64,000 nt of DNA. Source: CAZBJJ01 sp964492245 (lineage in GTDB: Bacteria; Spirochaetota; Spirochaetia; Treponematales; Breznakiellaceae). The notes beneath the pieces are model-generated. The model saw only the letters and a list, made by a program, of their open reading frames with translations, was not told the origin of the DNA and searched no databases. The stretch is from contig CAZBJJ010000006.1 of assembly GCA_964492245.1 (NCBI GenBank), positions 1 to 64,000 of the forward strand. The letters are read 5' to 3'. A program made the translations under genes and the position numbers. Positions 26,425-35,417 of this stretch are shown piece by piece. Numbering within the stretch: the first letter of the stretch is position 1; each line of letters begins with the position of its first letter.

Positions 26425-27308
26425 TTGCCAAAACGAGCTTTTAAAAAGCCTTTTTTTGTTGGTGCACCACTGGCCACCGCCTGAACAGGAATGGGGGCAA
26501 TAGAGCGCACACTGCCATCTTCCATTACAAACCACATTCGGGCAACTTGTTCTTCGAACAGCTTTTCTATGCCAGTTTTAAAACTCAAAATGCGGTGAAC
26601 ATAATTTAAGGTGCTTGCCGGGGTCGTGTTTTTCCGCACCCGGTTTGTCCCCGCATTGTACATGGCAAGGCCCGCAACCTCGTTGCCAGCCAAATCCAGG
26701 CAGAGCTTTAAATGGGCAACACCGTGTTCAACATTTGTATCGATTGTGTAAAAGTCGGATTCGCTCAATTTTGGAAAGGAGCGGTTGTTTAATTGAAAAA
26801 TACCCCGATCAACACTGTTTTTATTTCTATTTATTGCTGTTCTTCTAAAATGGCTCTCTTCCCAGGCCAGAGCTATAGCCAAACTCGGTGAAACATTTTG
26901 TTTTTCCGATTCCTCTAATATTTTTAAGGCAATCTCTGGCGAGCCAACAATTGCGCTATAAAAGTCTTTGACCGCCTGGGCTGCCTGAACCGACCGGTAC
27001 AAGGCAAGCACCTTATCGGTGGGAATACGATACGAAAGGGCAATTGTTCTATATTCATCGGGGTGGGCAATAGTTTGCGTATCGCTTAACGAAAGGGCTT
27101 TTACGTCCTCTTCATGCAAAGTAGACAGGTCCTCTTGCCGCCCTATACTAACATAAAAGACAAAGACAAAGGCGGCTAAACAGAGGCCCACACTAAAGAG
27201 CCACGAATACCGCCGAAAGAAAATTGATACATTCCTAGACACATACACCTCAAACAATGGAATATTTCGCATATAATACGAGTTTGCGCCAATATGTGCA
27301 ATAGCCAC
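26421..27308 (-). CDS. Membrane-anchored lytic transglycosylase (SLT domain)
   Basis: Cleaves peptidoglycan glycan strands. A hydrophobic segment (about residues 33-52, FSVGLCLAAFVFVFYVS) anchors or exports it. The SLT domain occupies residues about 135-240: catalytic Glu in LAIALAWEESHF, the GIFQLNNRSFP motif and the AGLAMYNAGTNRVR motif typical of Slt-type enzymes. The start is uncertain: ATG at 27308, ATG at 27272 or a GTG before RNVSIFFRR are possible. The C-terminal 40 residues are basic. Neighbouring genes are also envelope-related. Confidence 0.88.
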   Translation of the reverse strand: MAIAHIGANSYYMRNIPLFEVYVSRNVSIFFRRYSWLFSVGLCLAAFVFVFYVSIGRQEDLSTLHEEDVKALSLSDTQTIAHPDEYRTIALSYRIPTDKVLALYRSVQAAQAVKDFYSAIVGSPEIALKILEESEKQNVSPSLAIALAWEESHFRRTAINRNKNSVDRGIFQLNNRSFPKLSESDFYTIDTNVEHGVAHLKLCLDLAGNEVAGLAMYNAGTNRVRKNTTPASTLNYVHRILSFKTGIEKLFEEQVARMWFVMEDGSVRSIAPIPVQAVASGAPTKKGFLKARFGN

Positions 27309-27373
27309 ATTATGTCCAAAATGTTAATTTATTGATGAAGCTGATGGTTTTTCGACAATTTAGATTAAATAAA

Positions 27374-27397
27374 TAGGCCCCTTTAAAAAAGGGGCCT
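27374..27397 (-). terminator. Intrinsic terminator after the EIIA gene
   Basis: The stem AGGCCCC/GGGGCCT encloses a 9-base A/T loop and is followed on the minus strand by an A/T-rich tail (ATTTATTT). It sits 27 bases beyond the EIIA stop at 27424. Confidence 0.65.
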
Positions 27398-27423
27398 TTG
27401 CTAAGGAAAAAATTTAACGTTTT

Positions 27424-27876
27424 TTACGCTTTTTCGGTTAGGATGCTCAGAAGCTCTGCTTCGGTTTTGGCATTTAAAATTTCTTCCCGCTTCTGGGGGC
27501 TTTTAAACAGACCGCTCACCTCGGCCAAAAACTGCAAATGTGGCCCGGTTTTATCTACCGGAGAAATGGTCATTATAAAAATTCTGCATGGTTCCCGGTC
27601 TAACGAATCGAAATCTACCGGATTTTCGGAAATGCCAATACAGGCAACTAAATCGCTTACCGCATTTGTCTTGCCATGCGGAATAGCAATACCGTGCTTC
27701 ATGCCCGTGGACATCTTCTGTTCTCTTTCCAGAACAGCCTGCCGAGCCACTTCCCGATCTTTTATCTGACCAGCATGTACCAGCACATCGAGTAGTTCAT
27801 CAATTATCTCCTCTTTAGTTGAACCCTTCATATTGAGTTTAACTGTCTTGGAGTTTAATACTGCCTTCAAGTTCAT
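27424..27876 (-). CDS. Stand-alone PTS EIIA (PtsN-like) protein
   Basis: A 150-residue EIIA of the fructose/mannitol/nitrogen type. The phospho-acceptor His is in GIAIPHGKTNAV near residue 66, preceded by REQKMSTGMKHG. It closely parallels the EIIA domain fused to the antiporter at 17.8 kb (shared MSTGM, GPHLQFL and ISP elements). Without EIIB or EIIC it is expected to receive phosphate from HPr and act as a regulator, as PtsN does in potassium and nitrogen control. It is divergent from the hypothetical gene at 27968. No clear ribosome site precedes the ATG. Confidence 0.92.
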   Translation of the reverse strand: MNLKAVLNSKTVKLNMKGSTKEEIIDELLDVLVHAGQIKDREVARQAVLEREQKMSTGMKHGIAIPHGKTNAVSDLVACIGISENPVDFDSLDREPCRIFIMTISPVDKTGPHLQFLAEVSGLFKSPQKREEILNAKTEAELLSILTEKA

Positions 27877-27967
27877 GGCTATAGTCTATGGGGATGGTCA
27901 AATGTTGTCAATAATAGAATTTTATTAGCAATAGTAATTTAGAGAATAACTGGCTATACTACTATAT

Positions 27968-28330
27968 ATGGACATTATTTCGTTAATTTTTAATCGGCTG
28001 GACAGCATAGATAGAAAATCTAAGAAGCAGTATGGGGATGCAGAAATTGAATCGGCCCGCCATATTTTGCTGGCAAATATGCCTAAAACAATAGAGGCGA
28101 GCGTGTTAGAAGATATTTTCGAATACTGGCTTAGCTTGTTAGAGACTGGAGGTCCCTTTCTTAAACTTGGCGATTTAGCGAGCTTTTTGCTGGCCCCAGA
28201 GGCCGATTCGGACTTGCACGACGACGATTATCGGGCCCTCTATGCCATTATTAAAGACCATGCCGAAGACATGGACATAGACTTACTTACAAGCTATATG
28301 TCGGCACTTTTACATAAAAAAATATATTGA
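27968..28330 (+). CDS. Hypothetical small helical protein
   Basis: A 120-residue, acidic, mostly helical protein without a signal peptide. No family recognised. Features include the segment SVLEDIFEYWLSLLETGGP and an Asp-rich stretch (EADSDLHDDDYRAL). It lies alone between the EIIA gene and the structured RNA, on the same strand as the latter. It may be cytoplasmic. Confidence 0.6.
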   Translation: MDIISLIFNRLDSIDRKSKKQYGDAEIESARHILLANMPKTIEASVLEDIFEYWLSLLETGGPFLKLGDLASFLLAPEADSDLHDDDYRALYAIIKDHAEDMDIDLLTSYMSALLHKKIY

Positions 28331-28347
28331 TGTTTTGAAAGTTTTTC

Positions 28348-28375
28348 TTGCATTTTATATGGGTCTGCATATACT
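28348..28375 (+). promoter_or_regulatory. Promoter of the structured RNA
   Basis: TTGCAT at 28348-28353 and TATACT at 28370-28375 with a 16-bp spacer. The predicted start is near 28382, giving a transcript of about 190 bases that ends at an intrinsic terminator. Confidence 0.6.
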
Positions 28376-28392
28376 AAGTATTAGGAGGGTAT

Positions 28393-28434
28393 ATGCAAGA
28401 GCCACCTTTCTATTTTGGGGTTGCAAGATATTAA
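28393..28434 (+). CDS. Possible 13-residue leader peptide
   Basis: ATG at 28393 follows AGGAGGG (28383-28389) by three bases and reads MQEPPFYFGVARY before TAA. The strong ribosome site directly after the predicted transcript start suggests that it is translated. The first codons (TGCAA) can pair with TTGCA at 28421-28425. Four of 13 residues are aromatic. It may be a leader peptide controlling the downstream RNA folds, or chance. Confidence 0.4.
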   Translation: MQEPPFYFGVARY

Positions 28435-28548
28435 ATGCAGCCCATTAAACCGATCGCACACGAGGCGATCCACCGGATCGTATACGCCCCGAGGGGCATG
28501 TAATGGGGTTTGCACCTGTTGCTTTGGCACATTCGGTCGACCTCAAAA

Positions 28549-28576
28549 GAGCTGGCGCAAGGCCGGCTCTTTTTTT
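28549..28576 (+). terminator. Intrinsic terminator of the structured RNA
   Basis: GAGCTGGC pairs with GCCGGCTC (one G-T pair) around a five-base loop, followed by seven T. This is the strongest element of the region and defines the RNA's 3' end. Confidence 0.88.
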
Positions 28577-28665
28577 ATGTAGGCCTTTTAATTTGGACAG
28601 GCCTTTGACCTAGACTGGGTTTTTGGCCTAGACAGGGCCATCAATTTTATATTATTTCTTTTTAT

Positions 28666-29682
28666 ATGCAGACTTCAGAAATCCCCGACAAAACACAGCA
28701 ATACTATAAAAACTGCCGGCTCTGCCCCCGTTTTTGCGAAATAGATCGCACCGCAGGGCAAAGGGGCTTTTGCGGCCAAGGCGATAACATGGCAGTTGCC
28801 TTTGCCGGGCTGCATTTTGGGGAAGAGCCTGTCTTAGTTAGAAAAGGCGGCTCCGGCACTATTTTTTTTTCCGGCTGCACCCTGGCCTGTTCTTTTTGCC
28901 AAAACTGGCAAATATCGCATTGCCGCTATGGCAAAAACATTGGCATCGAAGAATTTGCCGATATTTGTCTGGAACTGCAAAACCGCGGCGCCGAAAACAT
29001 AAATTTAGTTAGTGGTACCCATTTTATACCCAGCATCGTCGATGGCCTTGCCCTGGCAAGGGAGCGGGGCCTTAATATTCCCCGGGTTTGGAATACCTCT
29101 TCGTGGGAAAGCGAAGAAGGCTTGGCCCTTTTGGCTGGCAGCATCGATATATATCTTCCCGATATTAAGACATTCGACCGCCCTCTTGCCCAAAAACTTT
29201 TTAAGGCAGGGGAATACCCAAATTTTGCAATTAGGGCCATTGAGTATATGGCAGAGCAGGGCCCCTTCGAAATTGATGGCCAAACAGGCTTTCGGGCAAT
29301 GCAGGCTGCGCTCGAAGAAGATTCCGTGCAGAGCCTAAAAAAAGGCCTTATTTTGCGACACCTTATATTGCCCGAACGAATAGAGGATACCGCTAACATT
29401 CTAAAATGGTTTAAACGCAGCCTACACCATCGGGCCCTTATTTCCATAATGACGCAATACACGCCGGTGGGAGATAGCGGTAAAATTCCTTCCACCAGGT
29501 TTTTAGAAATAGATGAATACAATATGGTGCAGGAACTTCTGGACAGATATTCAATTGATTTGGGCTTTTTTCAGGAATTTCAGGTCGACAGCGAGTGGCT
29601 ACCCGATTTTACCCGCCCCAAACCCTTTGGCAGCGAGCTGTGTATTCCGGTTTGGCATTATTTATCGGGCTTCGTACAGTAA
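28666..29682 (+). CDS. Radical SAM protein, PflX/pyruvate formate-lyase activase-like
   Basis: A 338-residue radical SAM enzyme. The CxxxCxxC cluster motif is CTLACSFC within FFSGCTLACSFCQNWQIS (near residue 75), which binds the 4Fe-4S cluster and SAM. An N-terminal Cys-rich segment, CRLCPRFCEIDR and then GFCGQ, may bind a second cluster. The arrangement matches the uncharacterised PflX-like (COG1313) branch rather than true PflA. Radical SAM chemistry (5'-deoxyadenosyl radical) is expected; the substrate is unknown. It lies 90 bases after the structured RNA's terminator and 93 bases before malQ. Confidence 0.9.
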   Translation: MQTSEIPDKTQQYYKNCRLCPRFCEIDRTAGQRGFCGQGDNMAVAFAGLHFGEEPVLVRKGGSGTIFFSGCTLACSFCQNWQISHCRYGKNIGIEEFADICLELQNRGAENINLVSGTHFIPSIVDGLALARERGLNIPRVWNTSSWESEEGLALLAGSIDIYLPDIKTFDRPLAQKLFKAGEYPNFAIRAIEYMAEQGPFEIDGQTGFRAMQAALEEDSVQSLKKGLILRHLILPERIEDTANILKWFKRSLHHRALISIMTQYTPVGDSGKIPSTRFLEIDEYNMVQELLDRYSIDLGFFQEFQVDSEWLPDFTRPKPFGSELCIPVWHYLSGFVQ

Positions 29683-29775
29683 TTTTAACAATTTTTGCTT
29701 CGATTTGTCCACAAACTCTTTTTTTACACTATAATAGAATAAAATACCACTTACAAAAGAGGGGGAGCTGCCCGC

Positions 29776-31785
29776 ATGCAATATTTACACGAAGGCGAAA
29801 AAATTTTAGGCCTTTCTATTCCAGTAAGCGCATTAAAAACCAAAGAATCCTGCGGTGTAGGAGAATTTTTAGACCTAGTGGCCCTTGCCCAATTTTGTAC
29901 ATTGGCCAATATCGATCTTATACAGCTTTTGCCGGTAAACGATACTGGCCTGCAGAGCTCGCCATACAGTGCGCTTTCGGCCTTTGCCCTAAACCCCCTA
30001 TTCTGTCGCCCCCTGGCGATAGATGCATCGGCTGCGACAGTAGACTTGGTAAAGGCCTTTTTAAAAAAGCTTCCCCAGGGCGAACGCTTTGTGTACTACA
30101 AGCTGTATACCGAAAAAATGGCGGTATTTAAGCAGATTTTTCAAGCCCAGTTGAGCCAAATTTTAAAAGATTGGCAAGACGAATCGAGCGCCCTAAGGAA
30201 GTGGGCCAGCAAACAGGACTGGCTAATACCCTATGCGGTGTTCTTTGTTTTAAAAGAAAAAAATGAATATCGGCACTGGAAAGACTGGCCAAAGGCAGAG
30301 GCGGGCAACCCCGAGGCAATTCAGGACCGGTGGCAGACCGCCGAGCTCAAAGAGGAGCATCTCTTTCCTATTTGGCTACAGTACCACAGTTTTCGCCAGT
30401 TTTCCGATGCAGCCCTTGCCGTGCGAGAGTTGGGAATAGATTTAAAAGGGGATATTCCTATTTTGATGAACGAAGATTCCTGCGATGTGTGGAGCCGCAA
30501 GGAGCTGTTCAATTTTGCATCAACTGCCGGTGCGCCCCCGGATATGTTCAGCCACGAAGGCCAAAACTGGAAGTTTCCCACCTATTCTTGGGACGCCCAC
30601 CACAAAGAACAATATGCCTGGTGGAAGGCCCGCTTAAAACTGGTCGATTCCTGGTATTCTGCATTTAGAATTGACCATGTATTGGGCTTTTTTAGAATTT
30701 GGGCCTGCGCCAGTAGCGACGAATCGGCCATTCTAGGCTGGTATCAGCCGGGGATAACAATTGCCGAAAAATCGTTAATGGAACAAGGTTTTTCAAAGGA
30801 AAGGCTTACATGGCTCAGCCAGCCCCATATTTATGGCAGCTCAATAGAGCATTGCGCAAGAAGTATACAGGACGGCGGTCGGGCCAATAACGATATAGAG
30901 GTAATTAAAAAAGATATCCTTATACAGCTGCCTGGCGAAGACCTCTGGCTTTTTTCTCCATCCATTAAAGGGGAACAGGACCTCTACGGTAAAAATCTAT
31001 CGCCCGAATTTACCCGTTTTCTTATAGAAAAATGGCGCGACCGCTGTCTGCTTCCCGCGCACATCCACGGTGGCGAGGGCCTTACGCCCAGCTGGTACTG
31101 GAAGGACTCCTCTGCCTGGAAAACACTCTCCGACGAGGAGCAACTTGCGCTGGAAGACCTCGCAGAGGCGGCAGACCTTAAGGCTGCTGCAATTTGGGAA
31201 AAGCAGGGGTATAAGCTGTTAAAAGAGCTTGCTGGCTCTGTAGAAATGCTCGCCTGCGCCGAAGATTTAGGGGCTGTGCCCGCCTGTGTGCCAAAAACTC
31301 TTAAAAAACTCCATATTTTTGGCCTGCGCGTTGTGCGATGGTACCGCGACTGGGAAAAAGAGGGAAACCCCTATATTCCCCTTTCCCGCTATGGCAAGGA
31401 AAGCGTATGTACCCCTGCCGTTCACGACTCCTCCACCCTGCGGGACTGGTGGGAAAACGAAGCCGAACAGGAGGTCTTTGCAAAATTCCTAAAAAGGAAA
31501 TTGCCTAGCTCCTGGTCGCCGGCAGTGGCAAAAACCGTTTTAGAATCCCTGGCAGGTGCAAGTTCCAATATCTTTGTGGTCCAGCTCCAAGACCTCCTGC
31601 ATTTAGATGCCGCCTTTTACAGCCCACATCCTAAGGACGAAAGAATTAACATTCCAGGGACCGTCAACGATTTTAACTGGACCTGGCGCATACCCCAGAC
31701 CATAGAGTCCTTGCAAAAGGAAGTTCAATTAATTAAGGGAATTCAAGCAGTTTCCGCAAAACGAAAAGGAAAGAAAACCAGATGA
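29776..31785 (+). CDS. malQ: 4-alpha-glucanotransferase (amylomaltase), GH77
   Basis: Transfers glucan segments between alpha-1,4-glucans and is used in maltodextrin and glycogen turnover. The protein is 669 residues, longer than E. coli-type amylomaltase core enzymes, with an insertion near residues 150-200. Catalytic regions: nucleophile Asp in FRIDHVLGFFRIW (near residue 298), acid/base Glu in ACAEDLGAVP (near residue 495) and Asp in AVHDSSTLRDWW (near residue 550). The start follows GAGGGGGAG by 9 bases. The stop overlaps the next gene's start as ATGA, so the two enzymes are translationally coupled. Confidence 0.93.
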   Translation: MQYLHEGEKILGLSIPVSALKTKESCGVGEFLDLVALAQFCTLANIDLIQLLPVNDTGLQSSPYSALSAFALNPLFCRPLAIDASAATVDLVKAFLKKLPQGERFVYYKLYTEKMAVFKQIFQAQLSQILKDWQDESSALRKWASKQDWLIPYAVFFVLKEKNEYRHWKDWPKAEAGNPEAIQDRWQTAELKEEHLFPIWLQYHSFRQFSDAALAVRELGIDLKGDIPILMNEDSCDVWSRKELFNFASTAGAPPDMFSHEGQNWKFPTYSWDAHHKEQYAWWKARLKLVDSWYSAFRIDHVLGFFRIWACASSDESAILGWYQPGITIAEKSLMEQGFSKERLTWLSQPHIYGSSIEHCARSIQDGGRANNDIEVIKKDILIQLPGEDLWLFSPSIKGEQDLYGKNLSPEFTRFLIEKWRDRCLLPAHIHGGEGLTPSWYWKDSSAWKTLSDEEQLALEDLAEAADLKAAAIWEKQGYKLLKELAGSVEMLACAEDLGAVPACVPKTLKKLHIFGLRVVRWYRDWEKEGNPYIPLSRYGKESVCTPAVHDSSTLRDWWENEAEQEVFAKFLKRKLPSSWSPAVAKTVLESLAGASSNIFVVQLQDLLHLDAAFYSPHPKDERINIPGTVNDFNWTWRIPQTIESLQKEVQLIKGIQAVSAKRKGKKTR

Positions 31786-34700
31786 CTAGCCCGACACCAC
31801 ATGTTTCCAGCACGTTTTTCGCCAATAGACGCAGCGCGAGCATGGAATTCCACATTGCCAAAGAGATTCGGGAAGAATTTGCCTTTGATAAAGAGCTTTT
31901 TTCCCTCTCGGGCAACCTAGTTCTGGCCAATTTTAAGGCTGTCCGAGAGTTGACCCAAAAATTAAACACCAAGACCAATCCTCTTACGCATCCAGAAAAA
32001 ATGATTCGCGCAGGCGATTTAAACGCGATGGGGCTAATCGACGAAATCTTACATTTTGTTACCGCTCTTTACCGAGAAAAACATGCCCCACAGCTCTTCG
32101 ACGAAGCCCTATTATATTTAGAAAAAAAACATGGCAAAGAGAATGTAGACAAGCTCATTTTAGATTTTACCAGCGAATTTCCTCCTAAAGATGTATACAC
32201 CAAAAAACTAAAACCCGCGGCCTGGCTTTTACAGAGCAGTGGGGCGGAAACCCATCGGGCCCTTGCCTTAGAAGAACTTATGCTGCTTAAACTGGCAAAT
32301 TTAAATCCAGCCTTTAAGCCATTTTACTATCTTTTCGACGATTCTCGTTTGGCCAAACAGAGTAAATACACAGCTCTAATGAAGGACCTGGAGCTCTTTT
32401 TTAAGAAAAAACCGCTGTTCGGTCCCATGGACCAGACAATCTGGGACATGTTACGCAGCCCGGCCCTTGCCGAACCACATTCATTAACTGGCCAGCTCGA
32501 TTATATCCGTAAATATTGGTCCACACTTTTAGAAAATTTTTTAATTCGCCTTTTAACCAGCTTGGACATAATTAAAGAAGAGAACAAACCTTCTTTTTTT
32601 GGGCCCGGCCCATCTAAGACCTATGAATATGGCGACATTCAACATGAATACGAAAATTTTACACCCGACAAGGATTGGATGCCCAAGACAGTCTTAATTG
32701 CCAAAAGCAGCCTTGTGTGGCTGGACCAGCTTTCCAAAAAATATGGCCGCCCCATCGACCGCCTCGACTTAATTCCCGACGAAGAGCTGGACGAATTGGC
32801 CCGCCGCGGTTTTACCGGGCTTTGGCTCATCGGTCTTTGGGAGCGCAGCAATGCCAGCCGCGAAATAAAACAGCGCTGCGGAAACCCCGAAGCTGCAGCA
32901 AGTGCCTATAGCTTACACGACTACGATATAGCCCAAGACCTCGGTGGCTGGGCCGCCCTGGAAAACCTTAAATCCAGATGCTGGTGGCGCGGTATAAGGC
33001 TTGGTTCCGATATGGTGCCAAATCATACCGGAATAGACTCCCGATGGGTTATGGAACAGCCCCAGCGCTTTTTACAACTGCCCTATCCTCCCTTTCCCAC
33101 CTACTCCTTTAATGGGCCCAATTTATCGCATCGAGATGGTATAGGCATTTATCTTGAAGACCATTATTACGATAAAACCGATGCCGCCGTTGTTTTTAAG
33201 CGGGTCGATTTTAATACTGGACAGACCCGCTATATTTATCATGGCAACGATGGTACCGCCATGCCCTGGAACGACACAGCTCAAATTGATTTTCTTAATC
33301 CCGAGGCCAGAGAGGCGGTTATTGCCACCATTGTTGGGGTCTGTAAGCAATTTCCCATTGTGCGCTTCGATGCCGCTATGACCCTGGCCAAAAAACATAT
33401 TCAACGACTCTGGTTCCCCGAACCTGGAAGTGGTGGCGATATTGCCAGCCGCTCGGAACATGGTTTGCCCCGAGACCGCTTTAACGAGCTTATGCCCAAC
33501 GAGTTTTGGCGCGAAGTGGTGGACCGCTGTGCTGTACAGGCACCAGATACCCTGCTCCTGGCCGAGGCCTTCTGGATGATGGAAGGCTATTTTGTGCGCA
33601 CCCTGGGAATGCATCGGGTCTATAACTCGGCCTTTATGAACATGCTTAAAATGGAAGAAAATGCCAAATATCGGGCCACCATTAAAAACACCATTGAATT
33701 CGATCCAGAAATTTTAAATCGCTTTGTCAATTTTATGAACAACCCCGACGAAGACACCGCCGTGGTCCAGTTTGGCAGCGACAACAAATATTTTGGTGTG
33801 TGCACCCTTATGGTTACCATGCCCGGCCTTCCCATGTTTGGGCATGGCCAAATAGAGGGCTACGAAGAAAAATATGGCATGGAATATCGCCGTGCCTATC
33901 ACGACGAGGTGCCGAACCCCTATATTGTCGAGCGGCACGAAAAAGAAATTTTTCCCCTTATGAAGCGCCGCTACCTTTTTTCTGGCAGCGACAATTTTCG
34001 CCTTTACGATCTTTATAACCACGAGGGCCATATTCAGGAAAATGTCTTTGCCTATTCAAACCGGTACCAAGGGGAAAAAGCCCTTGTTTTTTATAACAAC
34101 TCTTTTTCCCAAACTTCTGGCTGGATACGAAATAGCTCTCCCAGTCTTATTAAGCATACTGATGGCGGTAAAACTCTGATACAGGAGACTTTGTCTTCCT
34201 CGCTGGGCCTAGAGGCCGAAAAGGGAGGCTTTGCTATTTTTCAAGAGGCCCGATCCAGCCTTTGGTTCATCCGCGAAAAAGAACAGCTTTCGCGCGATGG
34301 CATATATGTCGCCCTGAATGGCTATCAGGCCCAAGTTTTTTTAAACTGGCAAAGCCAGGAAGAAAATGAATATGGGCACTGGGGCCAGCTCTGCGCCATG
34401 CTCGATGGGCGAGGGGTCGAAAACCTGCACCACGCTTTCCAAGACCTAATGCTTAAAGACCTGCATAGCGCCTTTGCCGAGCTCTTTGGTCAATCCTATT
34501 ATGAGCTTGTCTTTGCCCCAGCCCAGAAGGGCGGCCCAAAGAAAGAAGACTGCGCTATTTTATATCCTGCCTTTGTAAAACTTATGCTCACCGCCCACGA
34601 TTTTATAGAAGGTGCCAAGGGAAAGTGGCAGAGCTTTACTCCCGCCATTCAAAACGCAGGTATTCCATTTAAAGAGAGCTGGAAGCACTTTGTTGCGGGC

Positions 34701-35417
34701 ATTCAAATGGCGCAATATCTAACCTCTAAAATTGATAGCGAAAAACTAAGGGCCCAAACCCTTTTAACCGCCTACTGGCCCCTGTTTATTATTCTCCACG
34801 ATATTGCTGCCGGCCCACAGGCAAGGCGGGATACAGCGGTTTTATTTAAACATTGGCATCTGGACCGCAAACTCGCTGAGTTTCTTGCGGACAAGACCGA
34901 TCAGCCAGAAGCCCTACCCCGCCTTATTTCACTTGTGCTGGCCTGGATTCTCTATGCCAAGACCCCTTCCACAAAACGCAAGGCCTGCATCTTAGAATAT
35001 GTATCTAGCGAGGAGGGCAAGGGGCAGATTGGCCTTAATTCGTTCGACGATGTTCTGTGGTTCAATGGAGAACGTATGGAAGAGGCAACAGAGCTTTTAC
35101 TGTCTCTGTATCAATTTACCGAGCTTTCAGAACAAAAAGCAGCCTCTCCGGTAACCCAAAAACCGATTGCCAAGAGCGACAAGCCCGAAGAGGCAAGGCC
35201 TGCCCTGCGAAAAACCCCAATTATTTTGGACATGCTCAAGGCGCCCAAGGTTGAACTAGAAATCGACACCGAGGCTTTAGAAAAACGCATTAAAAAAGCT
35301 GCGACGGCAAGAAAAAAAATTGATAAGGCAATAGACAATGCCAATTATCACTTCGAAGATTTTATAAACTTCTTGTTCCCCGTAAAAGCTAAAAAACAGC
35401 CGAAGAACCCGAGCTAA
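31782..35417 (+). CDS. Large GH13 alpha-amylase-family enzyme
   Basis: A 1211-residue GH13 protein with a barrel in the middle. Region I is LGSDMVPNHTG (near residue 410), region II VRFDAAMTLAKKH (nucleophile Asp near residue 528), region III LLAEAFWM (acid/base Glu near residue 590) and region IV FMNNPDEDT (Asp near residue 653). About 350 N-terminal residues before the barrel are a helical domain without a known match. About 350 residues follow the barrel, ending in a Lys-rich coiled segment (EALEKRIKKAATARKK). No signal peptide. Coupled to malQ, so it probably acts on cytoplasmic alpha-glucans. The C-terminus overlaps the convergent thrC stop by 4 bases. Confidence 0.88.
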   Translation: MTSPTPHVSSTFFANRRSASMEFHIAKEIREEFAFDKELFSLSGNLVLANFKAVRELTQKLNTKTNPLTHPEKMIRAGDLNAMGLIDEILHFVTALYREKHAPQLFDEALLYLEKKHGKENVDKLILDFTSEFPPKDVYTKKLKPAAWLLQSSGAETHRALALEELMLLKLANLNPAFKPFYYLFDDSRLAKQSKYTALMKDLELFFKKKPLFGPMDQTIWDMLRSPALAEPHSLTGQLDYIRKYWSTLLENFLIRLLTSLDIIKEENKPSFFGPGPSKTYEYGDIQHEYENFTPDKDWMPKTVLIAKSSLVWLDQLSKKYGRPIDRLDLIPDEELDELARRGFTGLWLIGLWERSNASREIKQRCGNPEAAASAYSLHDYDIAQDLGGWAALENLKSRCWWRGIRLGSDMVPNHTGIDSRWVMEQPQRFLQLPYPPFPTYSFNGPNLSHRDGIGIYLEDHYYDKTDAAVVFKRVDFNTGQTRYIYHGNDGTAMPWNDTAQIDFLNPEAREAVIATIVGVCKQFPIVRFDAAMTLAKKHIQRLWFPEPGSGGDIASRSEHGLPRDRFNELMPNEFWREVVDRCAVQAPDTLLLAEAFWMMEGYFVRTLGMHRVYNSAFMNMLKMEENAKYRATIKNTIEFDPEILNRFVNFMNNPDEDTAVVQFGSDNKYFGVCTLMVTMPGLPMFGHGQIEGYEEKYGMEYRRAYHDEVPNPYIVERHEKEIFPLMKRRYLFSGSDNFRLYDLYNHEGHIQENVFAYSNRYQGEKALVFYNNSFSQTSGWIRNSSPSLIKHTDGGKTLIQETLSSSLGLEAEKGGFAIFQEARSSLWFIREKEQLSRDGIYVALNGYQAQVFLNWQSQEENEYGHWGQLCAMLDGRGVENLHHAFQDLMLKDLHSAFAELFGQSYYELVFAPAQKGGPKKEDCAILYPAFVKLMLTAHDFIEGAKGKWQSFTPAIQNAGIPFKESWKHFVAGIQMAQYLTSKIDSEKLRAQTLLTAYWPLFIILHDIAAGPQARRDTAVLFKHWHLDRKLAEFLADKTDQPEALPRLISLVLAWILYAKTPSTKRKACILEYVSSEEGKGQIGLNSFDDVLWFNGERMEEATELLLSLYQFTELSEQKAASPVTQKPIAKSDKPEEARPALRKTPIILDMLKAPKVELEIDTEALEKRIKKAATARKKIDKAIDNANYHFEDFINFLFPVKAKKQPKNPS

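Larger units (their letters stand above)
28382..28576 (+). ncRNA. Orphan structured RNA or leader with intrinsic terminator
   Basis: A 190-base, non-protein-coding stretch with its own promoter and terminator. A long-range stem pairs TGCA plus CCCATTA (28436-28447) with TAATGGG plus TGCA (28501-28514). Inside it lie GATCGC/GCGATC (28452-28470) and GCCC/GGGC with a CGAG loop (28486-28497), giving a three-way junction. CGATCC/GGATCG (28466-28480) is a competing hairpin, which is switch-like. The 5' part holds an AGGAGGG site and a 13-codon ORF. The size fits 6S RNA, but the closing helix is weak; SRP, tmRNA and RNase P hallmarks are absent. It could be a trans-acting RNA or an attenuator for the radical SAM gene 90 bases downstream. 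Confidence 0.55.

Noticed and set aside
28382..28576. Identification as tmRNA, SRP RNA, RNase P RNA or cobalamin riboswitch
   Set aside because: No tag-peptide ending in LAA, no GGAAGCAGC SRP core, no RNase P core, and no cobalamin-box motif could be found.
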